Assembly: GCA_002725095.1 (NCBI GenBank)
Contig: PBQQ01000047.1
Location: forward strand, 33,591-52,541
Reading direction: 5' to 3'
Origin: Gammaproteobacteria bacterium
GTDB lineage: Bacteria; Pseudomonadota; Gammaproteobacteria; Pseudomonadales; Azotimanducaceae
Length of the DNA stretch: 18,951 bases
This document shows positions 6,352 through 14,556 of the stretch, piece after piece. A model generated the notes under the pieces. That model had not been told where the DNA came from. It saw only the letters and a list, made by a program, of their open reading frames with translations, and did no database searches. Positions within the stretch are counted from its first letter, which is position 1. Each line of letters begins with the position of its first letter. A program made the position numbers and the translations under genes.

Positions 6352-7914
6352 TTAAGAGCTGCAAGAGAGCATCGAGCACCCGGCTCGGTTGCGCGCCCAT
6401 TCCGGCCGTTTTTGTGCGTATTCGTCGTTTTCTGGTTGTTCCTCGTAGGGGCGGCGTAATACCTCCAACAACGTGTCTACTTTTTTATAGTCGCCCCCTT
6501 CGGCGTCATCGATGGCCAATTGTGCGAGGTAGTTTCGCAGCACGTACTTTGGATTGGTTTTGTTCATCAGCTGCTGGCGGGCCTGATCGTCTTGCTGCTG
6601 GCGAGTTGCTTCGTCCAGATAGTCTCGCACCCAATGACTCATATCCTCTTTCGCCTGGCCACGGATGTCTGCGGGGTCGTAGTAGGCGCTGGCGAGATGG
6701 GTAAAGGCGTCGTTGTCCTTTATTGTGACTTTACTTAACCCTCGATAGAACAAGGTCATATCGATCTCGCAGTCGCTCAGTAACGCCAGCAGTCGATTGT
6801 TTAAGAGCTCGTTGTAGTGCTCCAAGCCCAGTTTTGCGGCCATCATGGTCTGCCAATGTCGTTGATAGCTTTCAGCGAATTCGGTGAGCGCGGCTTCCAA
6901 TGGACTGGGATCTTCCATTAGCGGCAGCAGGGCGTTGGCCAATTGCATCAGATTCCATTGGGCGATGGCGGGCTGCTGGCTGTAGCGATAGCGTCGGTTA
7001 CTGGCGTCGGTGGTGTTCGGTGTCCACTCGGGATCGAAATCGTCGAGCCAGCCATAGGGGCCGTAATCGATGGTCTCGCCCAGTATCGACAGGTTGTCGG
7101 TGTTCATCACGCCGTGTACAAAGCCGACGCGCATCCAATGCACCATGAGTTCTGCGGTCCGCTGACAAACTTCGTCGAAGAATGTCAGGTATTGGTCTTT
7201 ACCGAGGCTCGAGTCAGAAGCAATGTGCGGGAACTCGCGCCGGATAACAAAGTCAGTAAAGCGTTGCAGCAGGTCTTTTTCTTGCCGCGCTGCAAGCATT
7301 TGGAAGTGCCCAAATCGCACGAACGATGAACTGACGCGACACACCACGGCGCCGGGTTCTGGAGCTGGGTGGCCGTCGTATAAGATATCGCGCATAACGT
7401 CCTCGCCTGTGACGATCAACGACAGGGCGCGAGTGGTAGGTATGCCTAGGTGGTGCATCGCTTCTGAGCATAGGTACTCGCGCAGCGACGACCGTAGCAC
7501 CGCCAGCCCATCGGCGCCGCGAGAAAACGGCGTCGGGCCGGCACCTTTGAGCTGCAGCATAAGGTGACCGTCGGGTGTGTTGACTTCTCCCAAATTTATC
7601 GCGCGACCGTCGCCTAGTTGACCTGCCCAATTACCAAATTGATGTCCGCCGTAGCAGGTCGCGTGCGGATCCATACCCGACAATATGCGGGTGCCGGAAA
7701 ACGCCTGCACGAATTCATCGCTGCGGCATTGCGCTGTGCTGAGCCCAAGCGACTCGGCGACTTCTTGAGAGTAGTGAACCATTTGCGGTTGCGCGGCGGG
7801 TTTGGGCATGACTCGGGCAAATAATGCATGGCTGATCTGTCGTTGACGCGGGCCGGATTCTGGATCGCCAGGGAGCGCTGCGGTGAACTGGTTGTCGAAT
7901 GTCAGGTTGAACAT
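6352..7914 (-). CDS. selO: SelO (YdiU), protein adenylyltransferase, cysteine form
   Basis: SelO is a pseudokinase-fold enzyme that transfers AMP from ATP to Ser, Thr or Tyr of target proteins and is linked to oxidative-stress response. The 520 residues are slightly longer than the bacterial norm (~480-490). Diagnostic segments are SGMDPHATCYGGHQFGNWAG at 79-98, QLKGAGPTPFSRGADG at 121-136 (nucleotide-binding Lys123 region), HGVMNTDN at 267-274 and DYGPYG at 283-288 (metal and nucleotide binding). The C-terminus ends GCSMLSCSS with Cys513 and Cys518. Eukaryotic SelO has selenocysteine near this end, whereas here the codons are ordinary and no in-frame UGA is used. The ATG at 7914 has an AAGGTAG about 12 bases upstream. 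It is followed on the same strand by the selenoprotein gene 187 bases later and is divergent from the P450 gene. Confidence 0.96.
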   Translation of the reverse strand: MFNLTFDNQFTAALPGDPESGPRQRQISHALFARVMPKPAAQPQMVHYSQEVAESLGLSTAQCRSDEFVQAFSGTRILSGMDPHATCYGGHQFGNWAGQLGDGRAINLGEVNTPDGHLMLQLKGAGPTPFSRGADGLAVLRSSLREYLCSEAMHHLGIPTTRALSLIVTGEDVMRDILYDGHPAPEPGAVVCRVSSSFVRFGHFQMLAARQEKDLLQRFTDFVIRREFPHIASDSSLGKDQYLTFFDEVCQRTAELMVHWMRVGFVHGVMNTDNLSILGETIDYGPYGWLDDFDPEWTPNTTDASNRRYRYSQQPAIAQWNLMQLANALLPLMEDPSPLEAALTEFAESYQRHWQTMMAAKLGLEHYNELLNNRLLALLSDCEIDMTLFYRGLSKVTIKDNDAFTHLASAYYDPADIRGQAKEDMSHWVRDYLDEATRQQQDDQARQQLMNKTNPKYVLRNYLAQLAIDDAEGGDYKKVDTLLEVLRRPYEEQPENDEYAQKRPEWARNRAGCSMLSCSS

Positions 7915-8035
7915 TACAGAAAACTACCTTATCTGATGCTAAACGAGCCTCTTATCTTAAGATGGCACGGGCCTCGCCTGCTGTTTTTCTTAGGTGTATG
8001 GTTGAGCACAGGAGTTAGGGAGTGGAGGAATTGTG
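7915..8035. promoter_or_regulatory. Divergent selO / P450 control region
   Basis: These 121 bases separate two divergently transcribed genes and must hold promoters for both. A perfect ten-base palindrome ATCTTAAGAT lies at 7954-7963, a possible operator half-centre but too short to be convincing alone. The plus-strand end carries GGAGG (8024-8028), the ribosome site for the P450. I could not assign confident -35/-10 pairs. Confidence 0.35.
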
Positions 8036-9280
8036 ATGGCCGAAGCCATAGACCAAAAGGCGCAAATTGCCGACCCATACACTATGGATTTGCGTGATAT
8101 TGACGTCAGTCGTCCTGAACTGATGCAGCACGGCGTTCATTGGGATTATTTTGCGCGCCTGCGCGAAGAAGCACCAGTGCATTACTGCGAAAATGGCATG
8201 TTCGGCCCATTTTGGTCGCTGACTAAATTCAACGACATTATGGCAATGGACAAAAATCATCATGATTTTTCATCGGATTTAGGCATCGTGCTGCCAGATC
8301 GTCAGGAAGATTTTAAAACACCCAATTTCATCGGTATGGATCCGCCAAAACACGATGTTCAGCGCCGCACGGTTCAAGGTGTGGTCGCGCCCGTGAATCT
8401 GGCTAAGTTAGAATCGACGATACGCAGCCGAGCGGCTGCGATCCTAGATTCGCTGCCGGTTGGTGAAACCTTTGACTGGGTGGATTCGGTGTCGATAGAG
8501 CTGACTACTCAGATGTTGGCCACTATTTTTGATTTTCCGTTTGCCGAGCGTCGTAAGCTGACGTACTGGTCAGATATGGCGACCTCGGGTGAACTGGCGG
8601 GGGGGCCAACGCCCGAAGCAGATCGTCGTGCTGCGTTACTGGAGTGCCTAGAATATTTTACGGATCTGCGTAAGCGTCGGGCTAATGAACCCTTGAAAAG
8701 TGATTTGCTGTCGATGCTGGCGCACGGCAAAGATACTCAGAACATGCCGCCCATGGAGTTTTTAGGGAATCTGGTACTGCTCATCGTTGGTGGCAACGAC
8801 ACCACCCGTAATTCGATCTCAGGCGGTGTGCTTGCGTTGAATCAAAATCCCGGTGAGTACGAAAAGTTGCGGGATAACCGTGAACTGATCACGAATATGG
8901 TGTCCGAGATCATTCGTTGGCAGACACCACTCGCGTACATGCGACGTACGGCTAATCGCGACATTGAGTTTGGCGGTCAACAGATGAAGGAGGGTGACAA
9001 GATTGCCATGTGGTATATCTCGGGCAACCGCGACAGTGAGGTCATTCCGGATCCGGATCGGTTTTGGATTGACCGTCCCCGCGCTCGCCATCATCTGTCA
9101 TTTGGTTTTGGTGTTCATCGCTGCATGGGCAATCGGCTTGCTGAGATGCAGCTGCGCGTATTATGGGAAGAAATCATGCAACGTTTTCGCATGGTTGAAG
9201 TAGTGGGCGAAATTGAGCGCGTGCAATCCAGTTTCGTTCATGGCTACGCATCGATGCCGGTGCGGGTGCATCCTTGGTAA
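8036..9280 (+). CDS. Cytochrome P450, CYP153-like terminal hydroxylase
   Basis: This is a soluble bacterial P450 of 414 residues. The ATG at 8036 is preferred over the in-frame GTG at 8033 because GGAGG at 8024-8028 is seven bases from the ATG and only four from the GTG. The I-helix oxygen-activation motif is GGNDTT (252-257), the K-helix ExxR is E291-IIR294, and the heme loop FGFGVHRCMGN places the iron ligand at Cys363. The segments MDPPKHDVQR, VGGNDTTRNSISGGVLALN, WQTPLAYMRRTA and MWYISGNRD recall CYP153 alkane omega-hydroxylases, which need a ferredoxin and a ferredoxin reductase. Neither redox partner is encoded here. It leads a run with an SDR and a symporter, so it probably starts oxidation of a hydrophobic substrate. 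Family assignment is from recalled motifs; the substrate is unknown. Confidence 0.9.
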   Translation: MAEAIDQKAQIADPYTMDLRDIDVSRPELMQHGVHWDYFARLREEAPVHYCENGMFGPFWSLTKFNDIMAMDKNHHDFSSDLGIVLPDRQEDFKTPNFIGMDPPKHDVQRRTVQGVVAPVNLAKLESTIRSRAAAILDSLPVGETFDWVDSVSIELTTQMLATIFDFPFAERRKLTYWSDMATSGELAGGPTPEADRRAALLECLEYFTDLRKRRANEPLKSDLLSMLAHGKDTQNMPPMEFLGNLVLLIVGGNDTTRNSISGGVLALNQNPGEYEKLRDNRELITNMVSEIIRWQTPLAYMRRTANRDIEFGGQQMKEGDKIAMWYISGNRDSEVIPDPDRFWIDRPRARHHLSFGFGVHRCMGNRLAEMQLRVLWEEIMQRFRMVEVVGEIERVQSSFVHGYASMPVRVHPW

Positions 9281-9314
9281 ATTAAACCGCGTTGATCAGT
9301 ATCTGAGGGGAATT

Positions 9315-10091
9315 ATGGCGCTTTCGAATTTGAGTCGGTCGATCGATGGTCTGGTTGCGCTAGTCACCGGCGCCGGTAGCGGCATGGGTGCCGCCACCGC
9401 AAAGTTGTTCGCCGATCAGGGCGCACGGGTCGCGGCCATAGACATAAACGCGGAAGGCTTGCAGCACGTGGTCGATGACATTCAGGCTGCGGGGCGAACT
9501 GCACATCCTTGGGTGCTGGATCTGGCCGACCCACAGGCGACCGATGCGGTAATCGAAGAGGTTGCGGCACAGTTCGGTGGTATCGATCTGCTGATCAATA
9601 ACGCCGGAATTTCGGTGCCTGCGCCCATAGATCACGAGGACTATGGTCATGCTTGGGAGCGCTCAATCGCGGTATTGCTGACCGCGCACACGTGTACGAT
9701 TCGTGCGGCATTGCCATGGCTGCGACAGTCTGAGAATCCGCGCATTGTGAACATTGCGTCGACCGAAGGCCTCGGCGCGACCAAATTTGGCAGCCCGTAT
9801 ACCGCAGCAAAGCACGGTGTCATAGGGCTGACGCGGTCGTTGGCAGTGGAGTTGGGTGACGAGGGCATTACTGTCAATTGCATCTGCCCCGGCCCTATTA
9901 ATACGGGCATGACTGCCGCAATACCTGACGATAAGAAACAGATTTATGCGCGGCGCCGAATCGCTTTAAAACGTTATGCGGACCCCGAAGAGGTGGCGCA
10001 CGGTACGTTGAATTTTTGTTTGCCCTCAGCAAGCTTTATGACGGGAGTTGCTCTGCCCGTGGATGGCGGCTTGACGATTAAAAACGCCTGA
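9315..10091 (+). CDS. Short-chain dehydrogenase/reductase (classical SDR)
   Basis: This is an NAD(P)-dependent oxidoreductase of 258 residues. The ATG at 9315 follows GAGGGG closely; the longer in-frame extension upstream overlaps the P450 and reads unlike SDR sequence. The cofactor motif is TGAGSGMG at 18-25. Asp43 after beta-strand 2 predicts NAD(H) preference. NNAG is at 95-98, and the catalytic residues are Ser149, Tyr162 and Lys166 (YTAAK), followed by PG and the C-terminal VDGG. The Asn usual in the catalytic tetrad appears to be Leu121 (SIAVLLTA where VNL is common). It lies 34 bases after the P450 and 12 before the symporter, almost certainly co-transcribed. A natural role is oxidation of the alcohol made by the P450 (inference). 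Confidence 0.93.
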   Translation: MALSNLSRSIDGLVALVTGAGSGMGAATAKLFADQGARVAAIDINAEGLQHVVDDIQAAGRTAHPWVLDLADPQATDAVIEEVAAQFGGIDLLINNAGISVPAPIDHEDYGHAWERSIAVLLTAHTCTIRAALPWLRQSENPRIVNIASTEGLGATKFGSPYTAAKHGVIGLTRSLAVELGDEGITVNCICPGPINTGMTAAIPDDKKQIYARRRIALKRYADPEEVAHGTLNFCLPSASFMTGVALPVDGGLTIKNA

Positions 10092-10103
10092 AGCCTGCTA
10101 GTT

Positions 10104-11477
10104 TTGCGCACTGACCGTATCAGCCCTGCAACCCTTATCGCATTCGGCGCTCCGGCTGTCGGCGCTGGTTATATGTATTTGTTGCTGGCGCTCTACGTCA
10201 TGAAGTTTTCCACTGATGTCTTGCTTATCGCGCCGGCCGTTATGGGCTTGATCTTCAGTGTTTCGCGCATTTGGGACGCGATTTCAGATCCGCTTGTGGG
10301 TTATTTGAGCGATCGCACTGGTCTGTCTTTGGGGCGGCGTCGGACCTGGATTTTAGTCAGCTTAGTACCGATTGCCATCGGCTTTTATGCGGTATTTGCG
10401 CCGCCTCAAGGCTTAAGTGTTGACGCATTGAGCTGGTGGATGGCGGCCGCAGTGATTGGGTTTTACTCCGCGATGACGCTGTTTTTTGTTCCCCATATGG
10501 CTCTGGGTGCGGAACTGTCCAATGATTATCACGAGCGCAGTCGGTTGTTTGGTTTACGTCATGCGTTTTATACCTTTGGCTCGATCCTTTCTCTGGCAAC
10601 CATGCAGTTATTAATTAATGAGGAGTTTAGTGACGGCGGAGACGTGCGTGCGATGGCGGAGCAGTATGCGCTTTATGCTGTGGTTGCGATGAGCGTATTG
10701 GTACTTTATGCCGTGGTTAATTTGCGCGAGCGGCCGGAGTTTCAGGGACGTTTAGATTCCAGTCCGGTATCTGCTTTTCGCGACGTTTGGCAAAACCCTC
10801 ACGCGCGATTGTTGGTCATTGTTACTTTTATTGAAAACATCGGGTCTTCTGCGATTGCGGTGTTAACGCTTTACGTCACGCAGTACGTCGTGGGCGCACC
10901 GCTATGGGCGCCATTAATTATTTTAGCGTATATGTTGCCGTCCACCGCGTCGGTGCCCTTGTGGCTGCCGATGTCCCGTCGATTTGGCAAAATCCGGGTC
11001 TGGATTTTTGGGATGGCATTATACGGGGTTGCCTTCGGCGGTATGTTTTTTCTGCCGTTCTTAGATACGGTTGATGCGCGCTTGGTGCTGATTATTGCAA
11101 TGGCGGCTTTTGCTGGGTTCGCTGCCGGCTGTGGTGGCACGATCGGACCGTCGGTGCAGGGCGACGTGATTGACTATGACGAATATAAAACCGGTGAACG
11201 CAAGGAAGGTTCGTACTTTGCGGTGTGGAATTTCACCTATAAGAGTGCGCTTGGGGTCATGCTGTTGCTGACCGGTTTTGTGCTTGAGGCGTCAGGATTT
11301 ATACCGAATCAACCGCAACCTATGAGCGTGCAGATTGCAATGGTCACACTCTACGGCGCGCTGCCTTTGGTTTGCTACGTCATAGGCGCTGTGTTGTTCA
11401 GCCGGTTTAAGCTAAACGAGCAGGAATACGTGGTGATTCGCGCCGAATTGGATCGGCGCGCAACAGCGGCGAGTTAG
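10104..11477 (+). CDS. GPH-family MFS cation symporter
   Basis: This is a 457-residue inner-membrane transporter with about 12 membrane helices. It resembles the glycoside-pentoside-hexuronide:cation symporter family. The evidence is RIWDAISDPLVGYLSDRTG followed by GRRRTWILVS in the first loop, and DYDEYKTGERKEGSYFAVWN in the second half, the usual GPH cytoplasmic loop. The start is TTG at 10104, 12 bases after the SDR stop. The next ATG would cut into the first helix, and no clear Shine-Dalgarno is seen, so translation may be coupled. Many GPH members in catabolic clusters carry non-sugar substrates, so sugar transport should not be assumed. It ends tail-to-tail with the crotonase gene, the stop codons overlapping by four bases. 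Confidence 0.9.
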   Translation: MRTDRISPATLIAFGAPAVGAGYMYLLLALYVMKFSTDVLLIAPAVMGLIFSVSRIWDAISDPLVGYLSDRTGLSLGRRRTWILVSLVPIAIGFYAVFAPPQGLSVDALSWWMAAAVIGFYSAMTLFFVPHMALGAELSNDYHERSRLFGLRHAFYTFGSILSLATMQLLINEEFSDGGDVRAMAEQYALYAVVAMSVLVLYAVVNLRERPEFQGRLDSSPVSAFRDVWQNPHARLLVIVTFIENIGSSAIAVLTLYVTQYVVGAPLWAPLIILAYMLPSTASVPLWLPMSRRFGKIRVWIFGMALYGVAFGGMFFLPFLDTVDARLVLIIAMAAFAGFAAGCGGTIGPSVQGDVIDYDEYKTGERKEGSYFAVWNFTYKSALGVMLLLTGFVLEASGFIPNQPQPMSVQIAMVTLYGALPLVCYVIGAVLFSRFKLNEQEYVVIRAELDRRATAAS

Positions 11478-12283
11478 CGGCCCTTGAAGTTGCCGGCGCG
11501 GCGCTCGGCGACGGATTTCACACCTTCTTTGTGATCGTCGGTTTGCTGCAAGCGATATTGTTCTGCGGCCTCGTGGTCGGTTTGCGATTTTACGGCAGCA
11601 GCCAGTCCTTCGCGCATGGTTTTGCGCACCGATACCACCGCTAACGGCGCATTTTCGGCGATCTCTGCGGCCAACTTAATGGCTTCTGCACGGAGTGTAT
11701 CTCTGTCGGTGAGCACGTCAGCTAAACCGATTGCATACGCTTCTTCACCGCCAATGCGGCGACCGGTTAAAAACAGCTTATGAGCCTGTTGTTGGCCAAT
11801 CAATCGCGGCAAGGTGTGGGTTAGGCCAAAGCCTGGATGGAACCCCAGTTTTACAAAGTTGGCGGTAAAGCGGGCTTCTGGGCAAACCACTCGAAAGTCC
11901 GGCATGACGGCTAAGCCGAAGCCTCCGCCAACAGCGGCCCCCTGCACGGCCGCCACCACCGGCGTTTCGGTAGCGAACAAGCGCACTGCAGCGGCATAAA
12001 GCGGATTGCCAGCATTCGGATCGCGGTCGGCGCGTTCTTCATTTCGGCTCGCACTGCCAAAGTCGTTGCCCGCACAAAAGTGTTTGCCTTGCGAACACAG
12101 AACGATCGCGCGTACCTCGTCGGTCGCGTCCATCTGCTCAAAGGCGCTGGCTAGATCGTTGATCATCTGGGTGTCGAAAAAATTATTTGGGCCTTTTTGG
12201 ATCTCTACCACCGCTACGTGGTTGTCGATGCTGATGCCAATGTCGGTGAAGTTCAGTGTTTCGGCTAGGCTTTTTACGCTCAT
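11474..12283 (-). CDS. Crotonase-fold (enoyl-CoA hydratase/isomerase-like) protein lacking both usual Glu residues
   Basis: This is a 269-residue member of the crotonase superfamily, enzymes that act on acyl-CoA thioesters. The fold is clear from KHFCAGNDFG (68-76), the oxyanion-hole stretch VQGAAVGGGFGLAV (113-126) and LGFHPGFGLTHTLPRLIG (146-163). Compared with rat enoyl-CoA hydratase, Glu144 corresponds to Gly123 and Glu164 to Phe143, so ordinary hydratase chemistry is unlikely. An isomerase, hydrolase, lyase or dehalogenase-type reaction remains possible. ATG at 12283 has a good GAGGGG six bases upstream. It is divergent from the metallo-hydrolase gene and convergent with the symporter (4-base stop overlap). 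Function in the same pathway as the acyl-CoA dehydrogenases is inferred. Confidence 0.88.
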   Translation of the reverse strand: MSVKSLAETLNFTDIGISIDNHVAVVEIQKGPNNFFDTQMINDLASAFEQMDATDEVRAIVLCSQGKHFCAGNDFGSASRNEERADRDPNAGNPLYAAAVRLFATETPVVAAVQGAAVGGGFGLAVMPDFRVVCPEARFTANFVKLGFHPGFGLTHTLPRLIGQQQAHKLFLTGRRIGGEEAYAIGLADVLTDRDTLRAEAIKLAAEIAENAPLAVVSVRKTMREGLAAAVKSQTDHEAAEQYRLQQTDDHKEGVKSVAERRAGNFKGR

Positions 12284-12395
12284 ATGGATCCCCTCTTTAG
12301 CTCGCGTTGCTTGTCAGTTATATGCTCGGATGTTTGACCATGCGGCGCCGATTTGCAACGCTGGAGGACTGTGCAATTTTGCGGGGACGGAGCAA
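12284..12395. promoter_or_regulatory. Divergent crotonase / metallo-hydrolase control region
   Basis: This short gap separates two divergent genes, so it should contain both promoters. It holds the crotonase ribosome site (plus-strand CCCCTC near 12289). I see no convincing operator. Its right end is uncertain because the metallo-hydrolase may start at 12330 instead. Confidence 0.35.
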
Positions 12396-13238
12396 GTGCT
12401 GAAATGGCAGATTGGTGATGTGCGAATAACCCAGGTTGTGGAGCTGACGACGGCTTCCCTTGGGCCGCATTTGTTGCCTCAGGCTACCCCGGCGGCTATG
12501 CAAACGATTCCATGGATGGCGCCGTTTATAGACGAGCGAGGCCGCATCGTTTTGAGCATGCACGCGCTGGTTGTGGAGTCCCTTGGCCAGACCATTGTCG
12601 TGGATACCTGTATTGGCAATGATAAATCCCGTACTTATCCAAAGTGGAACAATATGCAGGGCGACTTTCTGCAGCGCTTTGGTGCCGCAGGGTTTTCGCT
12701 TGAACAAGTCGATACGGTGCTGTGCACGCATATGCACGTCGATCACGTGGGCTGGAATACGCGCTGGCAAGACGGCGCATGGCAGCCCACGTTTCCACGT
12801 GCCGAGTATTTGTTTGCTGAGGACGAATGGCAGTATTGGCGCCAACAATCGCAGGAGTACGGACCGGTCATTGAAGATTCGGTACAACCTATTTTTGATG
12901 CGGGGCAAGCGGTCGTGGTGTCGCAACAGCATCGGCTAAACGACGAGATATTTTTGCAACCCACGCCGGGCCATACACCGGGGCATGTCAGTGTGTATAT
13001 TCAATCAAAAGGTGAATCGGCGATTATCACCGGCGATATGCTTCATCATCCCTGTCAGATTGTGCACCCAGACTGGTCGACAACAGCAGATACTGATCAG
13101 TCGATGGCGGCCGCGACTCGAACTGAGTTCTTGCGGCAGTACAGTGACCAGCCGGTGCTGGTCATTGGTACGCACTTCGCGGCGCCAACGGCCGGGCATA
13201 TCGTTAAAGACGGTTTAGCTTATCGGTTGAGTTACTAA
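12396..13238 (+). CDS. Metallo-beta-lactamase-fold hydrolase
   Basis: This is an MBL-fold metal-dependent hydrolase of 280 residues from this start. The dinuclear metal motif is THMHVDHVGWN (His112, His114, Asp116, His117). Further ligands are in TPGHTPGHVS (around 191-200), ITGDMLHH and GTHF near the C-terminus. The overall look is that of lactonase or thioesterase-like MBL proteins that hydrolyse lactones or esters. GTG at 12396 begins the conserved-looking LKWQIGDVRITQVVE, but its upstream GGAG is only three bases away. ATG at 12330 is an alternative, giving a 22-residue non-conserved-looking extension without a clear ribosome site. Longer extensions run antisense through the crotonase gene and are rejected. 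It leads a run with an MFS transporter (21-base gap) and an amidohydrolase. Confidence 0.85.
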   Translation: MLKWQIGDVRITQVVELTTASLGPHLLPQATPAAMQTIPWMAPFIDERGRIVLSMHALVVESLGQTIVVDTCIGNDKSRTYPKWNNMQGDFLQRFGAAGFSLEQVDTVLCTHMHVDHVGWNTRWQDGAWQPTFPRAEYLFAEDEWQYWRQQSQEYGPVIEDSVQPIFDAGQAVVVSQQHRLNDEIFLQPTPGHTPGHVSVYIQSKGESAIITGDMLHHPCQIVHPDWSTTADTDQSMAAATRTEFLRQYSDQPVLVIGTHFAAPTAGHIVKDGLAYRLSY

Positions 13239-13259
13239 CTCATGCAAGTACGTTAGCGG

Positions 13260-14507
13260 GTGGCGTCCCGAGACATATTTTCCGCTTTGGCGGTGCCGAA
13301 TTTTCGCTGGTTATGGATTGGCAGTTTAGGCTCATCGTTTGCCATGAATATGCAGATCATTGCGCGTGGCTGGCTGGTCTACGCGCTCACATCCTCGGCG
13401 TTGGATCTGGCCTGGGTAACGCTGTCGTTTATGTTGCCGTCCGTGCTGTTTTCGTTGTACGGCGGTGTGCTTGCAGACCGGCTGCCAAAGCGGCGAGTTA
13501 TCGCATGGGCTCAGGCCCTCAACTGTGCAGCCACATTGGTGATGGCGGCCATCATATTCAGTGGCGATGTAGCGTTTTGGGATTTTATTTGGTTCGGTTT
13601 TTTCAACGGTACGGTGTTGGCCTTGTCGATGCCGGCGCGGCAAGCGTTTGTGCCTGAGATTATCCCAGAACGACTGATCTTCACGGCCATGGCATTGAAT
13701 ACAACGGGCTGGAATTTGTCGCGGATCATTGGCCCGGCTGTGGCGGGTCTTTTGATCGCGTGGCTCGCCGGGGGCAATAAAACGTCCGCTTATGGGGTTG
13801 GCATTGTCTATCTGGTCATTGCCAGTTTGTACCTGTTTTCTGCGCTTACCGTGCTGAAGGTTGATCGGCCGGGCAAGGCCGAGCGCAATCGCGATGGCGA
13901 CTCATTGTCGGATATGCAAGAGGGGTTGCGTTACGTCATCGCTCATCCTCAAGTGTTTGCACTGATCGTGCTGTCGATTTTGCCGTTCTTGTTTGGCATG
14001 CCACTTAATACCTTGCTGCCCGCATTTAATCAGGATGTGTTGCAAGGCCATGCGGACGATTTAGGTTATTTGATTTCGGCTATGGGCGGCGGTGCAATAA
14101 TCGGTTCTTTGCTTATGGCGGCTATGGGCGACTTGCGCAAAAAGGGGTTCTGGTTGATCGTTAGCTGTCTGGGTTGGGGAGCCGTTACCGCTGCCTTTGG
14201 CGCATTCGATATGCAGTTCATTGCGTTGGCGCTGATTGCGCTGATCGGCATGCTTAGCAGTTGGAACATGTCGCTGAATCGAGGCATGTTGCAGATGGCG
14301 GTCGAAGGACATATGCGTGGGCGGATTATGAGCATCGATATGATGTCGCACGGACTAATGCCCTTGGGAGTGTTTCCGATCAGCTTAGTAGCGGAATATC
14401 ACGGAGTCGGTGCGGCGCTGGTGGTGTCGGGTTGTGCGCTAATGGTCATTACCCTGCTGGTTACATTTTTCTTGCCCTCTGTGCGCCGCACACTTTGGGC
14501 GGATTAG
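13260..14507 (+). CDS. MFS transporter, DHA3/EntS-like
   Basis: This is a 415-residue inner-membrane major-facilitator protein with about 12 helices. The N-terminal form (FSALAVPNFRWLWIGSLGSS, then ARGWLVYALTSSALDLAWVT), the loop motif GGVLADRLPKRRVIAWAQ and SMPARQAFVPEIIPE are typical of the DHA3-type drug and siderophore exporter group. Many members of this group are exporters, but direction is not readable from sequence. GTG at 13260 is the first start after an in-frame TAG at 13254 and has no clear Shine-Dalgarno. The 21-base gap from the metallo-hydrolase suggests coupling. The amidohydrolase follows after 49 bases. It may remove a toxic intermediate or import the substrate of the neighbouring hydrolases (inference). 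Confidence 0.88.
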   Translation: MASRDIFSALAVPNFRWLWIGSLGSSFAMNMQIIARGWLVYALTSSALDLAWVTLSFMLPSVLFSLYGGVLADRLPKRRVIAWAQALNCAATLVMAAIIFSGDVAFWDFIWFGFFNGTVLALSMPARQAFVPEIIPERLIFTAMALNTTGWNLSRIIGPAVAGLLIAWLAGGNKTSAYGVGIVYLVIASLYLFSALTVLKVDRPGKAERNRDGDSLSDMQEGLRYVIAHPQVFALIVLSILPFLFGMPLNTLLPAFNQDVLQGHADDLGYLISAMGGGAIIGSLLMAAMGDLRKKGFWLIVSCLGWGAVTAAFGAFDMQFIALALIALIGMLSSWNMSLNRGMLQMAVEGHMRGRIMSIDMMSHGLMPLGVFPISLVAEYHGVGAALVVSGCALMVITLLVTFFLPSVRRTLWAD

Positions 14508-14556
14508 TAGCGGCGATGACCGTTACAATCAAATAGAGCGAATCTGGAGCAGTGGC

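Noticed and set aside
7954..7963. Palindrome ATCTTAAGAT as a regulator operator
   Set aside because: At ten bases and single copy it may be chance; no matching regulator gene is present, so it is mentioned only within the control region.
9213..9314. N-terminal extension of the SDR
   Set aside because: It overlaps the P450 end out of frame and does not resemble SDR sequence; the ATG at 9315 has a close ribosome site.
12006..12395. Long N-terminal extension of the metallo-hydrolase
   Set aside because: It runs antisense through the crotonase gene and is not MBL-like; a start at 12396 or 12330 is better.
12318..12932. 204-codon minus-strand ORF
   Set aside because: It is a shadow of the metallo-hydrolase gene, whose metal-binding motifs prove the plus-strand frame.
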